Assembly (NCBI GenBank): GCA_900129675.1
Contig: FSRD01000002.1
Location: forward strand, 1,178,001-1,242,000
Direction of reading: 5' to 3'
DNA from: Bradyrhizobium erythrophlei
GTDB lineage: Bacteria > Pseudomonadota > Alphaproteobacteria > Rhizobiales > Xanthobacteraceae
Length of the DNA: 64,000 nt
The number at the start of each line of letters is the position of its first letter. Within the stretch, counting starts at the first letter, position 1. This document shows, piece by piece, positions 1 to 7,634 of the stretch. The notes below the pieces were generated by a model. It did not search any database. It saw only the letters and a list, made by a program, of their open reading frames with translations, and was not told where the DNA came from. The translations under genes and the position numbers were made by a program.

Positions 1-1016
1 CCGATGATGACGACCGGGAAGGCGAGGGCGATTTGATCGTCGCGGCCTCGCTGTGCACGGCCGAGAAGATGGCGTTCATTATCCGCCACACGTCGGGCAT
101 TGTCTGCGCACCGATCACCACCGAAGATGCACGCCGGCTGCGGCTCGATCCGATGGTGGCGCATAACGAATCCAATCACACCACCGCGTTTACGGTCTCG
201 ATCGACTACAAGCCTGATGCCGGCACCGGCATTTCCGCCGACGAGCGCGCCTCCTGCTGCCGCGCGCTCGCCAATCCCAATGCCGGCGCCAATGATTTCG
301 CGCGGCCCGGCCACATCTTCCCGCTGATCGCCCGCGACGGCGGCGTGCTGCTGCGCTCCGGCCACACCGAAGCGGCCGTCGATCTCTGCAAGCTCTCCGG
401 CCTGCCGCCGGTCGGCGTCATCTCCGAGTTGATGAACGACGACGGCACCGTGATGAAGGGCGAGCAGGTTGCGCGCTTCGCCGCCACCCACATGCTCAAG
501 CACGTCACGATCGCTGACATGATCGCCTATCGCCAGGCGCGCGAAAAACTGATCGAGCGGGTCGCGACCTTTACGACGGATAGCCCGATCGGCCCGTTGC
601 AGGGCTATGCCTATCGTTCGCCGTTCGATGAAATCGCGCACGTCGCGTTCGTCTATAACGGCATTGGCGACGGCAAGAACGTGCTGACGCGGCTGCACAA
701 GCCCAATATCGTAAAGGACCTCTTCACCGGCCAGGCGCGGATGCAGATCGTGCTGCGGCATTTCAAGGATGCCGGCCGCGGCGTGCTGGTGTATTTACGT
801 GACGGCGCCGCCGGGGTTCCGGTCGAGCCGGTGGGCGAACAGAAATCTGCGGAAGCCGATCGCAACCGGCAGTGGCGTGAAGTCGGTGTCGGCGCGCAAA
901 TCCTGCGCGACCTCGGCGTCACCTCGATCCGGCATCTGACGTCGTCGGTCCACGACTACAAGGGACTGTCCGGTTTCGGCATCGAGATCGTGTCCAACGA
1001 GCGGCTCGAGGGATGA
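1..1016 (+). CDS. ribB: 3,4-dihydroxy-2-butanone 4-phosphate synthase with degenerate RibA-like domain (5' partial)
   Basis: The reading frame is open from the left edge, so the start lies outside the window. The first visible residues, DDDDREGEGDL, are the RibB acidic metal-binding loop. About 200 residues of RibB domain follow, with TSGIVC, the HTTAF segment and HTEAAVDL. RibB turns ribulose 5-phosphate into the four-carbon unit of riboflavin in the cytoplasm. From about residue 200 (PLQGYAYRS...) the protein resembles GTP cyclohydrolase II (RibA). The zinc-binding cysteine cluster expected after VLTRLH is absent: the segment reads KPNIVKDLFTGQARMQ. By family knowledge this half should lack cyclohydrolase activity, so I call it RibB rather than bifunctional RibBA. 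A palindromic repeat follows directly. Confidence 0.9.
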   Translation, partial: DDDDREGEGDLIVAASLCTAEKMAFIIRHTSGIVCAPITTEDARRLRLDPMVAHNESNHTTAFTVSIDYKPDAGTGISADERASCCRALANPNAGANDFARPGHIFPLIARDGGVLLRSGHTEAAVDLCKLSGLPPVGVISELMNDDGTVMKGEQVARFAATHMLKHVTIADMIAYRQAREKLIERVATFTTDSPIGPLQGYAYRSPFDEIAHVAFVYNGIGDGKNVLTRLHKPNIVKDLFTGQARMQIVLRHFKDAGRGVLVYLRDGAAGVPVEPVGEQKSAEADRNRQWREVGVGAQILRDLGVTSIRHLTSSVHDYKGLSGFGIEIVSNERLEG

Positions 1017-1021
1017 ACGTC

Positions 1022-1101
1022 GTCATTCCCGGGCGCATCGAAGATGCGAACCCGGAATCTCGAGATTCCGGGTTCGATGCTTCGCATCGCCCCGGAATGA
1101 C
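1022..1101. repeat. Palindromic intergenic repeat (gtcattcc...ggaatgac family), copy 1
   Basis: The arms start gtcattcccggg and end ccccggaatgac, with internal arms cccggaatctcgagattccggg and cgatgcttcgcatcg. Closely related units lie at 6407-6521 and 19389-19489. This is a REP-like family, here between ribB and gcdH, and it could form a hairpin in transcripts from either side. Confidence 0.8.
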
Positions 1102-1188
1102 AGAGCACCCAATTCAATTGCGCTTCCGCCGATAGCGCATTAATTTGGCCGGCAATTCCATGAGGACAGTGATGCGAAAGGGATTTTC

Positions 1189-2403
1189 ATGAGCGTGCGC
1201 CCTCAGACCAAGGACAAACCGACTACCGCGAGCTTTCAGTGGGACGATCCGTTCCTGCTCGACGAGCAGTTGACCGAAGACGAACGCATGATCCGCGACA
1301 CCGCGCGCGCCTACGCGCAGGATAAATTGCTGCCGCGCATCACCAAAGCCTATCTCGAAGAAAAGACCGATCGCGAGATTTTCAACGAGATGGGCGAGCT
1401 TGGCCTGATCGGCATCACGCTGCCGGAAGAATATGGCTGCGCCAATGCCAGCTACGTCGCCTATGGCCTCGTGGCCCGCGAGATCGAGCGCGTCGATTCC
1501 GGCTATCGTTCGATGAATTCGGTGCAGTCCTCGCTGGTGATGCATCCGATCTACGCCTATGGCGATGAGAACCAGCGCAAGAAATATTTGCCGAAACTGG
1601 CCACCGGCGAGTGGGTCGGCTGCTTCGGCCTGACCGAGCCGGATGCCGGTTCCGACCCCGGCGGCATGAAGACCCGCGCCGAGAAGGTGTCCGACGGCTA
1701 CCGGCTGACCGGCAGCAAGATGTGGATTTCCAACGCGCCGATCGCCGACGTGTTCGTGGTGTGGGCGAAATCGGCCGCGCATGACAACCAGATCCGCGGC
1801 TTCATCCTCGAAAAGGGCATGAAGGGCCTGTCGGCGCCGAAGATCGGCGGCAAGCTCTCGCTGCGGGCTTCAATCACCGGCGAGATCGTGATGGACGGCG
1901 TGGTGGTGCCGGAAGAAGCGCTATTGCCCAACGTCTCCGGCCTGAAGGGACCGTTCGGCTGCCTCAACCGCGCCCGCTACGGCATTTCCTGGGGCGCGAT
2001 GGGCGCCGCCGAGGACTGCATGCACCGCGCCCGGCAATACACGCTCGACCGCAAGCAGTTCAACCGGCCGCTGGCGGCAACGCAACTGGTGCAGAAGAAG
2101 CTCGCGGATATGCAGACCGAGATCGCGCTCGCCCTGCAGGCCTCATTGCGCGTCGGCCGCCTGATGGACGAAGGCAAGATGGCGCCGGAAATGATCTCGA
2201 TCGTCAAGCGCAACAATTGCGGCAAGGCGCTCGACATCGCGCGCGTCGCCCGCGACATGCACGGCGGCAACGGCATCCAGATCGAATATCACGTGATGCG
2301 CCACACCGCGAATTTGGAAACCGTGAATACCTATGAAGGCACCCACGACGTCCATGCGCTGATTCTGGGCCGCGCGATCACCGGCATTCAGGCGTTTTCG
2401 TAA
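1189..2403 (+). CDS. gcdH: Glutaryl-CoA dehydrogenase
   Basis: This 404-residue flavoprotein of the acyl-CoA dehydrogenase family oxidises and decarboxylates glutaryl-CoA to crotonyl-CoA in lysine, tryptophan and aromatic breakdown, passing electrons to ETF. The opening FQWDDPFLLDEQLTEDE, the segment ERVDSGYRSMNSVQSSL, the FAD-contact segment GCFGLTEPDAGSDP and KMWISNAPIADVFVVWAK are characteristic of GcdH rather than straight-chain dehydrogenases. The catalytic glutamate is in TYEGTHDVH near the C-terminus. Length is normal and full. The ATG at 1189 is preceded by a GAAAGGGA stretch. It lies alone between two intergenic repeats. Confidence 0.93.
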   Translation: MSVRPQTKDKPTTASFQWDDPFLLDEQLTEDERMIRDTARAYAQDKLLPRITKAYLEEKTDREIFNEMGELGLIGITLPEEYGCANASYVAYGLVAREIERVDSGYRSMNSVQSSLVMHPIYAYGDENQRKKYLPKLATGEWVGCFGLTEPDAGSDPGGMKTRAEKVSDGYRLTGSKMWISNAPIADVFVVWAKSAAHDNQIRGFILEKGMKGLSAPKIGGKLSLRASITGEIVMDGVVVPEEALLPNVSGLKGPFGCLNRARYGISWGAMGAAEDCMHRARQYTLDRKQFNRPLAATQLVQKKLADMQTEIALALQASLRVGRLMDEGKMAPEMISIVKRNNCGKALDIARVARDMHGGNGIQIEYHVMRHTANLETVNTYEGTHDVHALILGRAITGIQAFS

Positions 2404-2418
2404 ATCCCCGACGGATCC

Positions 2419-2505
2419 GTAGGATGGGTAGAGCGCAAGCGAAACCCATTTTGCCACCCAGCATGCGTTCGCCTGATGGGTTTCGCTGCGCTCTACCCAT
2501 CCTAC
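2419..2505. repeat. Long inverted repeat (gtaggatgggtagagc...gctctacccatcctac), copy 1
   Basis: A near-perfect palindrome: gtaggatgggtagagcg...gaaacccat on the left, atgggtttcgc...gctctacccatcctac on the right. A single arm recurs at 49553-49583 and a mosaic copy at 50174-50287. An upstream in-frame start for the next gene would lie in this repeat, which argues against using it. Confidence 0.8.
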
Positions 2506-2529
2506 GACCGCAATTTGGGCAAATCCCCC

Positions 2530-3450
2530 ATGGCCGATAACGACGACATTCCGTTCAACCGCGACTTCCCGCTCAAGCCCGGTGTGGCCGAGCAAGCCCG
2601 CCCCGGCGTGCGCCGCGTTCTCTGCAACAATCCGAGCCCGTTCACCTTCACCGGCACGGTCAGCTACATCGTGGGCAAGGGCAAGGTCGCGATCATCGAT
2701 CCCGGTCCGGACGACGAGGCGCATGCCAGGGCCTTGCTCGATGCCGTCCGCGGCGAGACCGTGACGCATATTCTGGTCACCCATACCCATCGCGATCACT
2801 CGCCGAACACCGCCAGGATCAAGGCCGCGACCGGCGCCACCGTCTATGCCGAAGGTCCGCATCGCGCCTCGCGGCCGCGCTTCGAGAGCGAGAAGCACAA
2901 TCCGGAATCCGGCGCCGACCGCAACTTCAAGCCGGACGTCGAGGTGAAGAATGGCGACGTGATCGAGGGATCGGGCTTTGCGCTCGAAGCGGTGGCCACT
3001 CCCGGCCACACCGCCAATCACCTGGCGTTCGCCTGGCCGGAGCGAAAAATCAGTTTCGTCGGCGACCACGTGATGGGCTGGTCGACCTCGATCGTGGCGC
3101 CGCCGGACGGTTCGATGATCGACTACATGGCGTCGCTGGCAACGCTGGAGAGCCGGCCGGAAGATTTGTATTTCTCGGGCCACGGGCCGGAAATTCAAGA
3201 GGGCCCGCGCTTCGTCCGGTTTCTGACCCGGCACCGCAGGGCGCGCGAAGCCTCGATCCTGCATCGCCTCGCCAAGGGCGAAACCGACATTCCGACCATG
3301 GTGCGCGCGATCTATATCGGCCTCGACCCGCGGCTGTCGGGCGCCGCCGGCTATTCCGTGCTGGCGCATCTGGAAGACCTGGTCGCGCGCGGCATCGTGG
3401 CAACCGATGGCGATCCCGTGATCGGCGGCAATTATCGGATGGCGAACTAG
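2530..3450 (+). CDS. Metallo-beta-lactamase-fold hydrolase
   Basis: A 306-residue hydrolase with the MBL zinc signature THTHRDH (about residue 84), the later GHTANH and GDHVMGW segments, and a C-terminal GHGPE. The winged-helix-like C-terminal tail is typical of the LACTB2-like branch of MBL proteins. The substrate cannot be deduced. In that branch some members are ribonucleases and others thioesterase-like or unassigned. The ATG at 2530 is chosen because the longer frame to 2476 would read through the intergenic repeat. The stop TAG at 3448-3450 is part of the CTAG target of the downstream IS1182-type insertion. Confidence 0.85.
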   Translation: MADNDDIPFNRDFPLKPGVAEQARPGVRRVLCNNPSPFTFTGTVSYIVGKGKVAIIDPGPDDEAHARALLDAVRGETVTHILVTHTHRDHSPNTARIKAATGATVYAEGPHRASRPRFESEKHNPESGADRNFKPDVEVKNGDVIEGSGFALEAVATPGHTANHLAFAWPERKISFVGDHVMGWSTSIVAPPDGSMIDYMASLATLESRPEDLYFSGHGPEIQEGPRFVRFLTRHRRAREASILHRLAKGETDIPTMVRAIYIGLDPRLSGAAGYSVLAHLEDLVARGIVATDGDPVIGGNYRMAN

Positions 3451-3466
3451 CAGCCTGTCGGACTTA

Positions 3467-4814
3467 GGGCGCGTTAGGAAATAACTGAGTCAATTTTATC
3501 ACGCTCTGTAAGAATTGTCGCTTGAGGATTCCCTGAAGAGAATCAGCGGCGATAGAATCGTCGCGTGATAAGCGCTTCTGACATCAGAACTCTTCGGAAA
3601 CGTTGGAAGGCGATGGCGCCTTTGCTGGATGAGCGGAGCCGACGGCGCTGGGCGGCTTCGGAAGCACGTATGATTGGACACGGCGGCGTGAGCGCCGTGG
3701 CTGAGGCGACGGGGCTGGCCCGGCGGACAATATATCGAGGGCTTGAAGATCTCCAAGATCGTGCCTCAGTCGGGAATGACCGGATACGCCGGCAGGGTGG
3801 CGGACGTAAATCGAGGATAACCGAGGATCCAACACTGCTTTCCGACCTTAAGTCGCTGCTCGAACCGGCGACGCGAGGTGACCCGATGCGGCGGCAATTG
3901 TGGACGTCGCTCAGCCTGCGGAAGCTATGCGTGGAGCTGAAAGGCAAAGGGCACGAGATCAGCTATACGGTCGTTGGGGATTGCCTGCACAAGCTGCACT
4001 ATAGCTTACAGGCCAACCGAAAATCCCACGAAGGAAGCGAGCATATGGACCGGAATGGTCAGTTCGAATACATCAACAAAAAGGCTAGCAGTTTTTTGAC
4101 GGACGGCCAGCCGGTCATCTCGGTCGATACGAAAAAGAAGGAGTTGGTCGGCAATTTCAAGAATGCGGGCCGCGAATGGAGACCCAAAGGCACACCCGAA
4201 GAGGTCAATGTACATGACTTCATTGATCCCAAGTTGAAACGCGCGGTGCCGTACGGCGTTTATGACATCAACAACAATACCGGCTGGGTCAGCGTGGGAA
4301 CGGATCACGACACCGCCGCCTTTGCGGTTAACGCCATCCGCCGCTGGTGGAAGGCCATGGGAAAGAAACGTTATCCGAAACCCAAGGGTCTGTTGGTGAC
4401 CGCTGACGGCGGTGGGTCGAATGGCTATCGCGTCCGTCTGTGGAAGATTGAACTCCAGAAGCTGGCTGACGAGCTAAAGTTTCCGATCACGGTGTGCCAC
4501 TTGCCGCCTGGAACCAGTAAGTGGAACAAAATCGAGCACCGGCTTTTTTCTTTCATCAGCATCAACTGGCGCGGCAAACCCCTGCGCAGTTTTCGCACAA
4601 TCGTCGAGCTCATTGCCGCTACGACAACCGAGACGGGCCTGACCGTGCGTGCTGAACTCGACGAAAAGAAATATCCCAAGGGACTCAAAGTCTCCGATGC
4701 GCAACTCGCCACCGTCAACATGTTTCCTCATGACTTTCATGGGGAGTGGAACTACACAATAGCTCCGAACAGGAAGCGCCCAAAAAAGTGACTAAGTTAT
4801 TTCTTAACAGACCC
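3467..4814 (+). mobile_element. ISAzo13-type insertion sequence nested in the IS1182-type element
   Basis: A 1348-bp element beginning ggg and ending ccc. Its ends are imperfect inverted repeats sharing gttaRgaaataactKagtca, and it is flanked on both sides by tta (3464-3466 and 4815-4817), a likely target duplication. It holds one full-length transposase gene. It separates the left terminal repeat of the older IS1182-type element from that element's transposase. Confidence 0.85.
3565..4791 (+). CDS. ISAzo13-family transposase
   Basis: This DDE-type transposase has 408 residues, the normal size for the family. A helix-turn-helix-like N-terminus (VSAVAEATGLARRTIYRGL, about residues 42-60) should bind the IS ends. 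The catalytic acids are in VISVDTKKKE (about 185), LLVTADGGGSNGYR (about 280) and KWNKIEHRLFSFI (about 320). The KKKELVGNFKN and HLPPGTSKWNKIEH segments are diagnostic for ISAzo13. Translation seems to start at a GTG. No frameshift or stop is seen, so the element may be active. Confidence 0.9.
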   Translation: MISASDIRTLRKRWKAMAPLLDERSRRRWAASEARMIGHGGVSAVAEATGLARRTIYRGLEDLQDRASVGNDRIRRQGGGRKSRITEDPTLLSDLKSLLEPATRGDPMRRQLWTSLSLRKLCVELKGKGHEISYTVVGDCLHKLHYSLQANRKSHEGSEHMDRNGQFEYINKKASSFLTDGQPVISVDTKKKELVGNFKNAGREWRPKGTPEEVNVHDFIDPKLKRAVPYGVYDINNNTGWVSVGTDHDTAAFAVNAIRRWWKAMGKKRYPKPKGLLVTADGGGSNGYRVRLWKIELQKLADELKFPITVCHLPPGTSKWNKIEHRLFSFISINWRGKPLRSFRTIVELIAATTTETGLTVRAELDEKKYPKGLKVSDAQLATVNMFPHDFHGEWNYTIAPNRKRPKK

Positions 4815-4885
4815 TTAGCGGAGCGAGCGGGGTTAGGTAGAATCGATGCATTGATTCGGCCTTTCTTTGACTGGGTGGGGCGCCG

Positions 4886-6244
4886 TTGAGCAATTTCCGT
4901 ACGATCGATCGCGAGACCGGATACCTTCTGCCGCCGTCGGTGGACGAGTGGCTTCCTGAGAGGCACTTGGCGCGCTTCGTTGTCGAGGTCATTGATGGGC
5001 TGGATCTTTCGGCGATGAGCAACAGCTACCGGGGAGCGGGATCGGCTTCGTACCATCCCGCGCTGCTGCTGGGCCTGCTCGTATACGGATATGCGACGGG
5101 CGTGTTCTCGAGCCGGAAGCTGGAGCGGGCGACGTACGATTCGGTGGCGTTCCGCTTCATTGCGGCGAACGACCATCCCGATCACGACACGATCGCGACA
5201 TTTCGGCGGCGCTTTCTCAAGGAGATCGAGGGGCTGTTCGTGCGGCTGCTGGAGCTGGCGCGCGAGATGGGGATGCTCAAGATCGGCACCGTTGCGCTCG
5301 ACGGCACGAAGATCCACGCCAACGCCAGCCGGCACAGCGCGCTGTCGTATGAGCACGCCGGCAAGATTGAGGCGCAATTGAAGGCGGAAGTGGCCGATCT
5401 GCTGGCGCGGGCGGAAGCCGCGGACAAAGCGGATGTGCCCGACGGCATGTCAATTCCTGAGGAATTGGCACGCCGCGAGAAGCGCTTGGCGAAGCTTGCC
5501 GAGGCCCGCGCCAAGATCGAAGCCCGCGCCAAAGAGCGGTATGAACGGGAGAAGGCCGAGCATGAGGCCAAGCTGGCGGCGCGTGCGGCAAAGGCCAAGG
5601 CCACCGGCAAGAAGTCCGGAGGCAAGCCGCCCCAGCCCCCTACCGAAGGTGCGCTGCCAACCGATCAGATCAATCTGACCGACGAAGAGTCGCGCATCAT
5701 GCCGGTGGCAGGCGGTGGCTTCGAGCAGTGCTACAACGCCCAGGCGGTGGTGGCGGCGAACAGCCTCCTGGTGATCGCCGCGCAGGTGGTTCAGGCGCCC
5801 AACGACAAGCAGCAGATCGAGCCGTTGCTGCAGCGGATCGAGGCCTTGCCGGCGGAGCTGGGAAAGCCGACCACTTTGTTGGCGGACACCGGCTACTTCA
5901 GTGAAGCCAACGTCATGCTGTGCGCGGCGGCGCAGATCGACCCGATGATCGCGCAGGGCCGGCAATCGCATTATCCGCCCCTGTCGGAGCGCTTTGCAAA
6001 AGCACCGCCGGCGCCGCAGAACCCAACGGCGCTCGATGCCATGAGCTACCGTCTGCAGACGCCCGAAGGCAAGAAGCTCTATGCCCTGCGCAAGCAGACC
6101 CCGGAACCGGTGTTCGGGATCATCAAATCGGTGATGGGCTTCCGCCAGTTCCTGTTGCGCGGCCTTGAGAAGGTGCAAGGTGAGTGGAGCCTCGTCACCA
6201 TGGCGTGGAATATGAAGCGAATGTTCGCCCTGGCGGCCGCTTGA
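4886..6244 (+). CDS. IS1182-family transposase
   Basis: A 452-residue DDE transposase, intact. The N-terminal domain runs RETGYLLPPSVDEWLPERHLARFV and PALLLGLLVYGYATG. Catalytic positions are VALDGTKIHANAS (about 135), LLADTGYFSEANV (about 330) and the late glutamate in EPVFGIIKSVMGFRQFLLRG (about 415). A lysine/alanine-rich coiled stretch (about 160-250) lies between the first two, as is usual in IS1182. The TTG start at 4886 is preceded by ggtgggg. The nested ISAzo13 element sits just upstream and probably cut this gene off from any promoter near the left terminus. Confidence 0.9.
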   Translation: MSNFRTIDRETGYLLPPSVDEWLPERHLARFVVEVIDGLDLSAMSNSYRGAGSASYHPALLLGLLVYGYATGVFSSRKLERATYDSVAFRFIAANDHPDHDTIATFRRRFLKEIEGLFVRLLELAREMGMLKIGTVALDGTKIHANASRHSALSYEHAGKIEAQLKAEVADLLARAEAADKADVPDGMSIPEELARREKRLAKLAEARAKIEARAKERYEREKAEHEAKLAARAAKAKATGKKSGGKPPQPPTEGALPTDQINLTDEESRIMPVAGGGFEQCYNAQAVVAANSLLVIAAQVVQAPNDKQQIEPLLQRIEALPAELGKPTTLLADTGYFSEANVMLCAAAQIDPMIAQGRQSHYPPLSERFAKAPPAPQNPTALDAMSYRLQTPEGKKLYALRKQTPEPVFGIIKSVMGFRQFLLRGLEKVQGEWSLVTMAWNMKRMFALAAA

Positions 6245-6406
6245 AGCGCCCGCCGTCCCTACGCGGCGTTCCGCTCGGCACCGGAATGCTCGTGACGTCG
6301 CATTCGTCCCTCAGGGACTATTGAATCCGTCCGTCACCCAGGTGCAGCACGCCATCGTCTGCACATGCCAAGATCGACACCTCAGTCCGACAGGCTGCTA
6401 GAGGCT

Positions 6407-6521
6407 GTCATTCCGGGCTGGCCCGAAGGGCTAGACCGGAATCTCGGAGTTGTTGCGCGAGATTCCCCGATGCGCAATTGCGCATCTGAGGTTCGCGCTA
6501 ATGCGCGCCCCGGAACGACGC
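6407..6521. repeat. Palindromic intergenic repeat (gtcattcc family), copy 2
   Basis: Starts gtcattccgggctggcccgaagggct and ends cgcgccccggaacgac, with an internal palindrome gatgcgcaattgcgcatc. Same family as 1022-1101. It lies between the IS1182 target duplication and the DUF1499 gene. Confidence 0.7.
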
Positions 6522-6532
6522 GCTTTCGCGCA

Positions 6533-7384
6533 TCACTTCTTCCCGGCCTTGGCCTGGGGCTTCGCCGGCGCCTGCGGCTTCTTCGGCACCACCGGCTTGG
6601 CGTTGTCGACGGCGTTGTTGATGTCGTCGATCAGTTTGGTGACCCGCGCGGCGTTGCTGCCGAGATCGCTGTCGAAATAGCGCGACGCCGAGCGGATATC
6701 CACCCGCGAATCCTCGCCGTCGGAGGTGACGCGAATCGAGACGTCCTCGCGGAATCCCATGATCGGCGTCCGCGCCACCGCCTCGATGCGGCCGATGCGG
6801 CGCGGCAGCTGCGGCGGCCGCTCGTCGATCACTAGCCATTTGCGTCTGGTGACCAGTTGCAGCGCGACCTCATAGGCCCGCTGCACCGGCACTTCGAGCT
6901 CCACGGTCTCGATATCGGGATAGGCTTGCCGCTGCTGCTCGGCCGAATAGAGCCCGGCATAAACCGCGGAATTGGCGCCGTCGCCGCTGCGCAGCCGCGC
7001 CAGCGCCTCGAACCGCGGCGGATCGATCGGATCGGTGGTGATGTCGTGGATCGGCGGCAGCTTGCGATATTGCAGGGCGAGATAGGCGGGGTAGGCGAGG
7101 ATGACGGCGTCGATCAGGAGCGCCAGCAGGATCCGGCTCATGCCGCGCGAGCCGTTCTGCCAGATCGCGGCAAAGGCGGCCAGCCCGACCAGGATGGAGA
7201 GCCCGGCGCAGGCCAGCGCGCCGAAGAACGTCGCCAGCGCCGGCTTCATTTCGAGGAAGCCGAAGCGGACGATGATGATCGAGACCACGACCGCCACCAG
7301 CGAGAAGATCGCGAGGTTGCGCGCCCATGTGGCGAGGCTGGACACGGGCTCCGACTGGTAGGGAGCGGAAAACCTGCGGGCCAT
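6533..7384 (-). CDS. DUF1499 family membrane protein
   Basis: A 283-residue protein. Three predicted membrane helices lie in the first 110 residues (about 22-40, 48-72 and 85-103). A soluble DUF1499 domain follows (about 120-255) with the family-typical YPDIETVELEVPVQRAYEVALQLV, FREDVSIRVTSDGEDSRVDIRS and RVTKLIDDIN. The tail is rich in Pro, Lys and Ala. The biochemical role of DUF1499 is not established. No operon partner is close by on this strand. Confidence 0.8.
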   Translation of the reverse strand: MARRFSAPYQSEPVSSLATWARNLAIFSLVAVVVSIIIVRFGFLEMKPALATFFGALACAGLSILVGLAAFAAIWQNGSRGMSRILLALLIDAVILAYPAYLALQYRKLPPIHDITTDPIDPPRFEALARLRSGDGANSAVYAGLYSAEQQRQAYPDIETVELEVPVQRAYEVALQLVTRRKWLVIDERPPQLPRRIGRIEAVARTPIMGFREDVSIRVTSDGEDSRVDIRSASRYFDSDLGSNAARVTKLIDDINNAVDNAKPVVPKKPQAPAKPQAKAGKK

Positions 7385-7505
7385 CGGTCAAATAACTGCT
7401 GGTTGGAACCTGGCCGGGGCCAAAAAAGCCGGGCTGCTGGCCCGTGTGAGACCACGGACTAACGGCAAATTCAAGGGTGGATTGGGGGTGGTGATCCTCA
7501 GACTT

Positions 7506-7629
7506 CGTCATGCCCGGGCTTGTCCCGGGCATCCACGTCTTCTACCGCCCGACGTTAAGACGTGGATGGCCGGGCATAGGCGAGCGGAAGCGACGCCGTC
7601 CTTCGGACGGCTATGCCCGGCCATGACGG
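7506..7629. repeat. Intergenic inverted repeat (catgcccggg...cccggccatg)
   Basis: Two nested palindromes, cgggcttgtcccgggcatccacgtc and gacgtggatggccgggca, then ggctatgcccggccatgac. This repeat type is common between genes in Bradyrhizobium. It lies in the divergent gap between the DUF1499 gene and the 3' end of the acyl-CoA synthetase gene. Confidence 0.65.
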
Positions 7630-7634
7630 CTTCC

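Larger units (their letters stand above)
3451..6397. mobile_element. IS1182-type element, interrupted near its left end by an ISAzo13-type element
   Basis: Terminal inverted repeats are visible: cagcctgtcggact at 3451-3464 and its complement agtccgacaggctg at 6384-6397. Both ends are flanked by CTAG (3447-3450 and 6398-6401), the palindromic target known for this family. The element carries one transposase gene (4886-6244). A second IS (3467-4814) sits only about 16 bp inside the left terminal repeat. Removing it would leave an element of about 1.6 kb, normal for IS1182 types. Confidence 0.88.
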
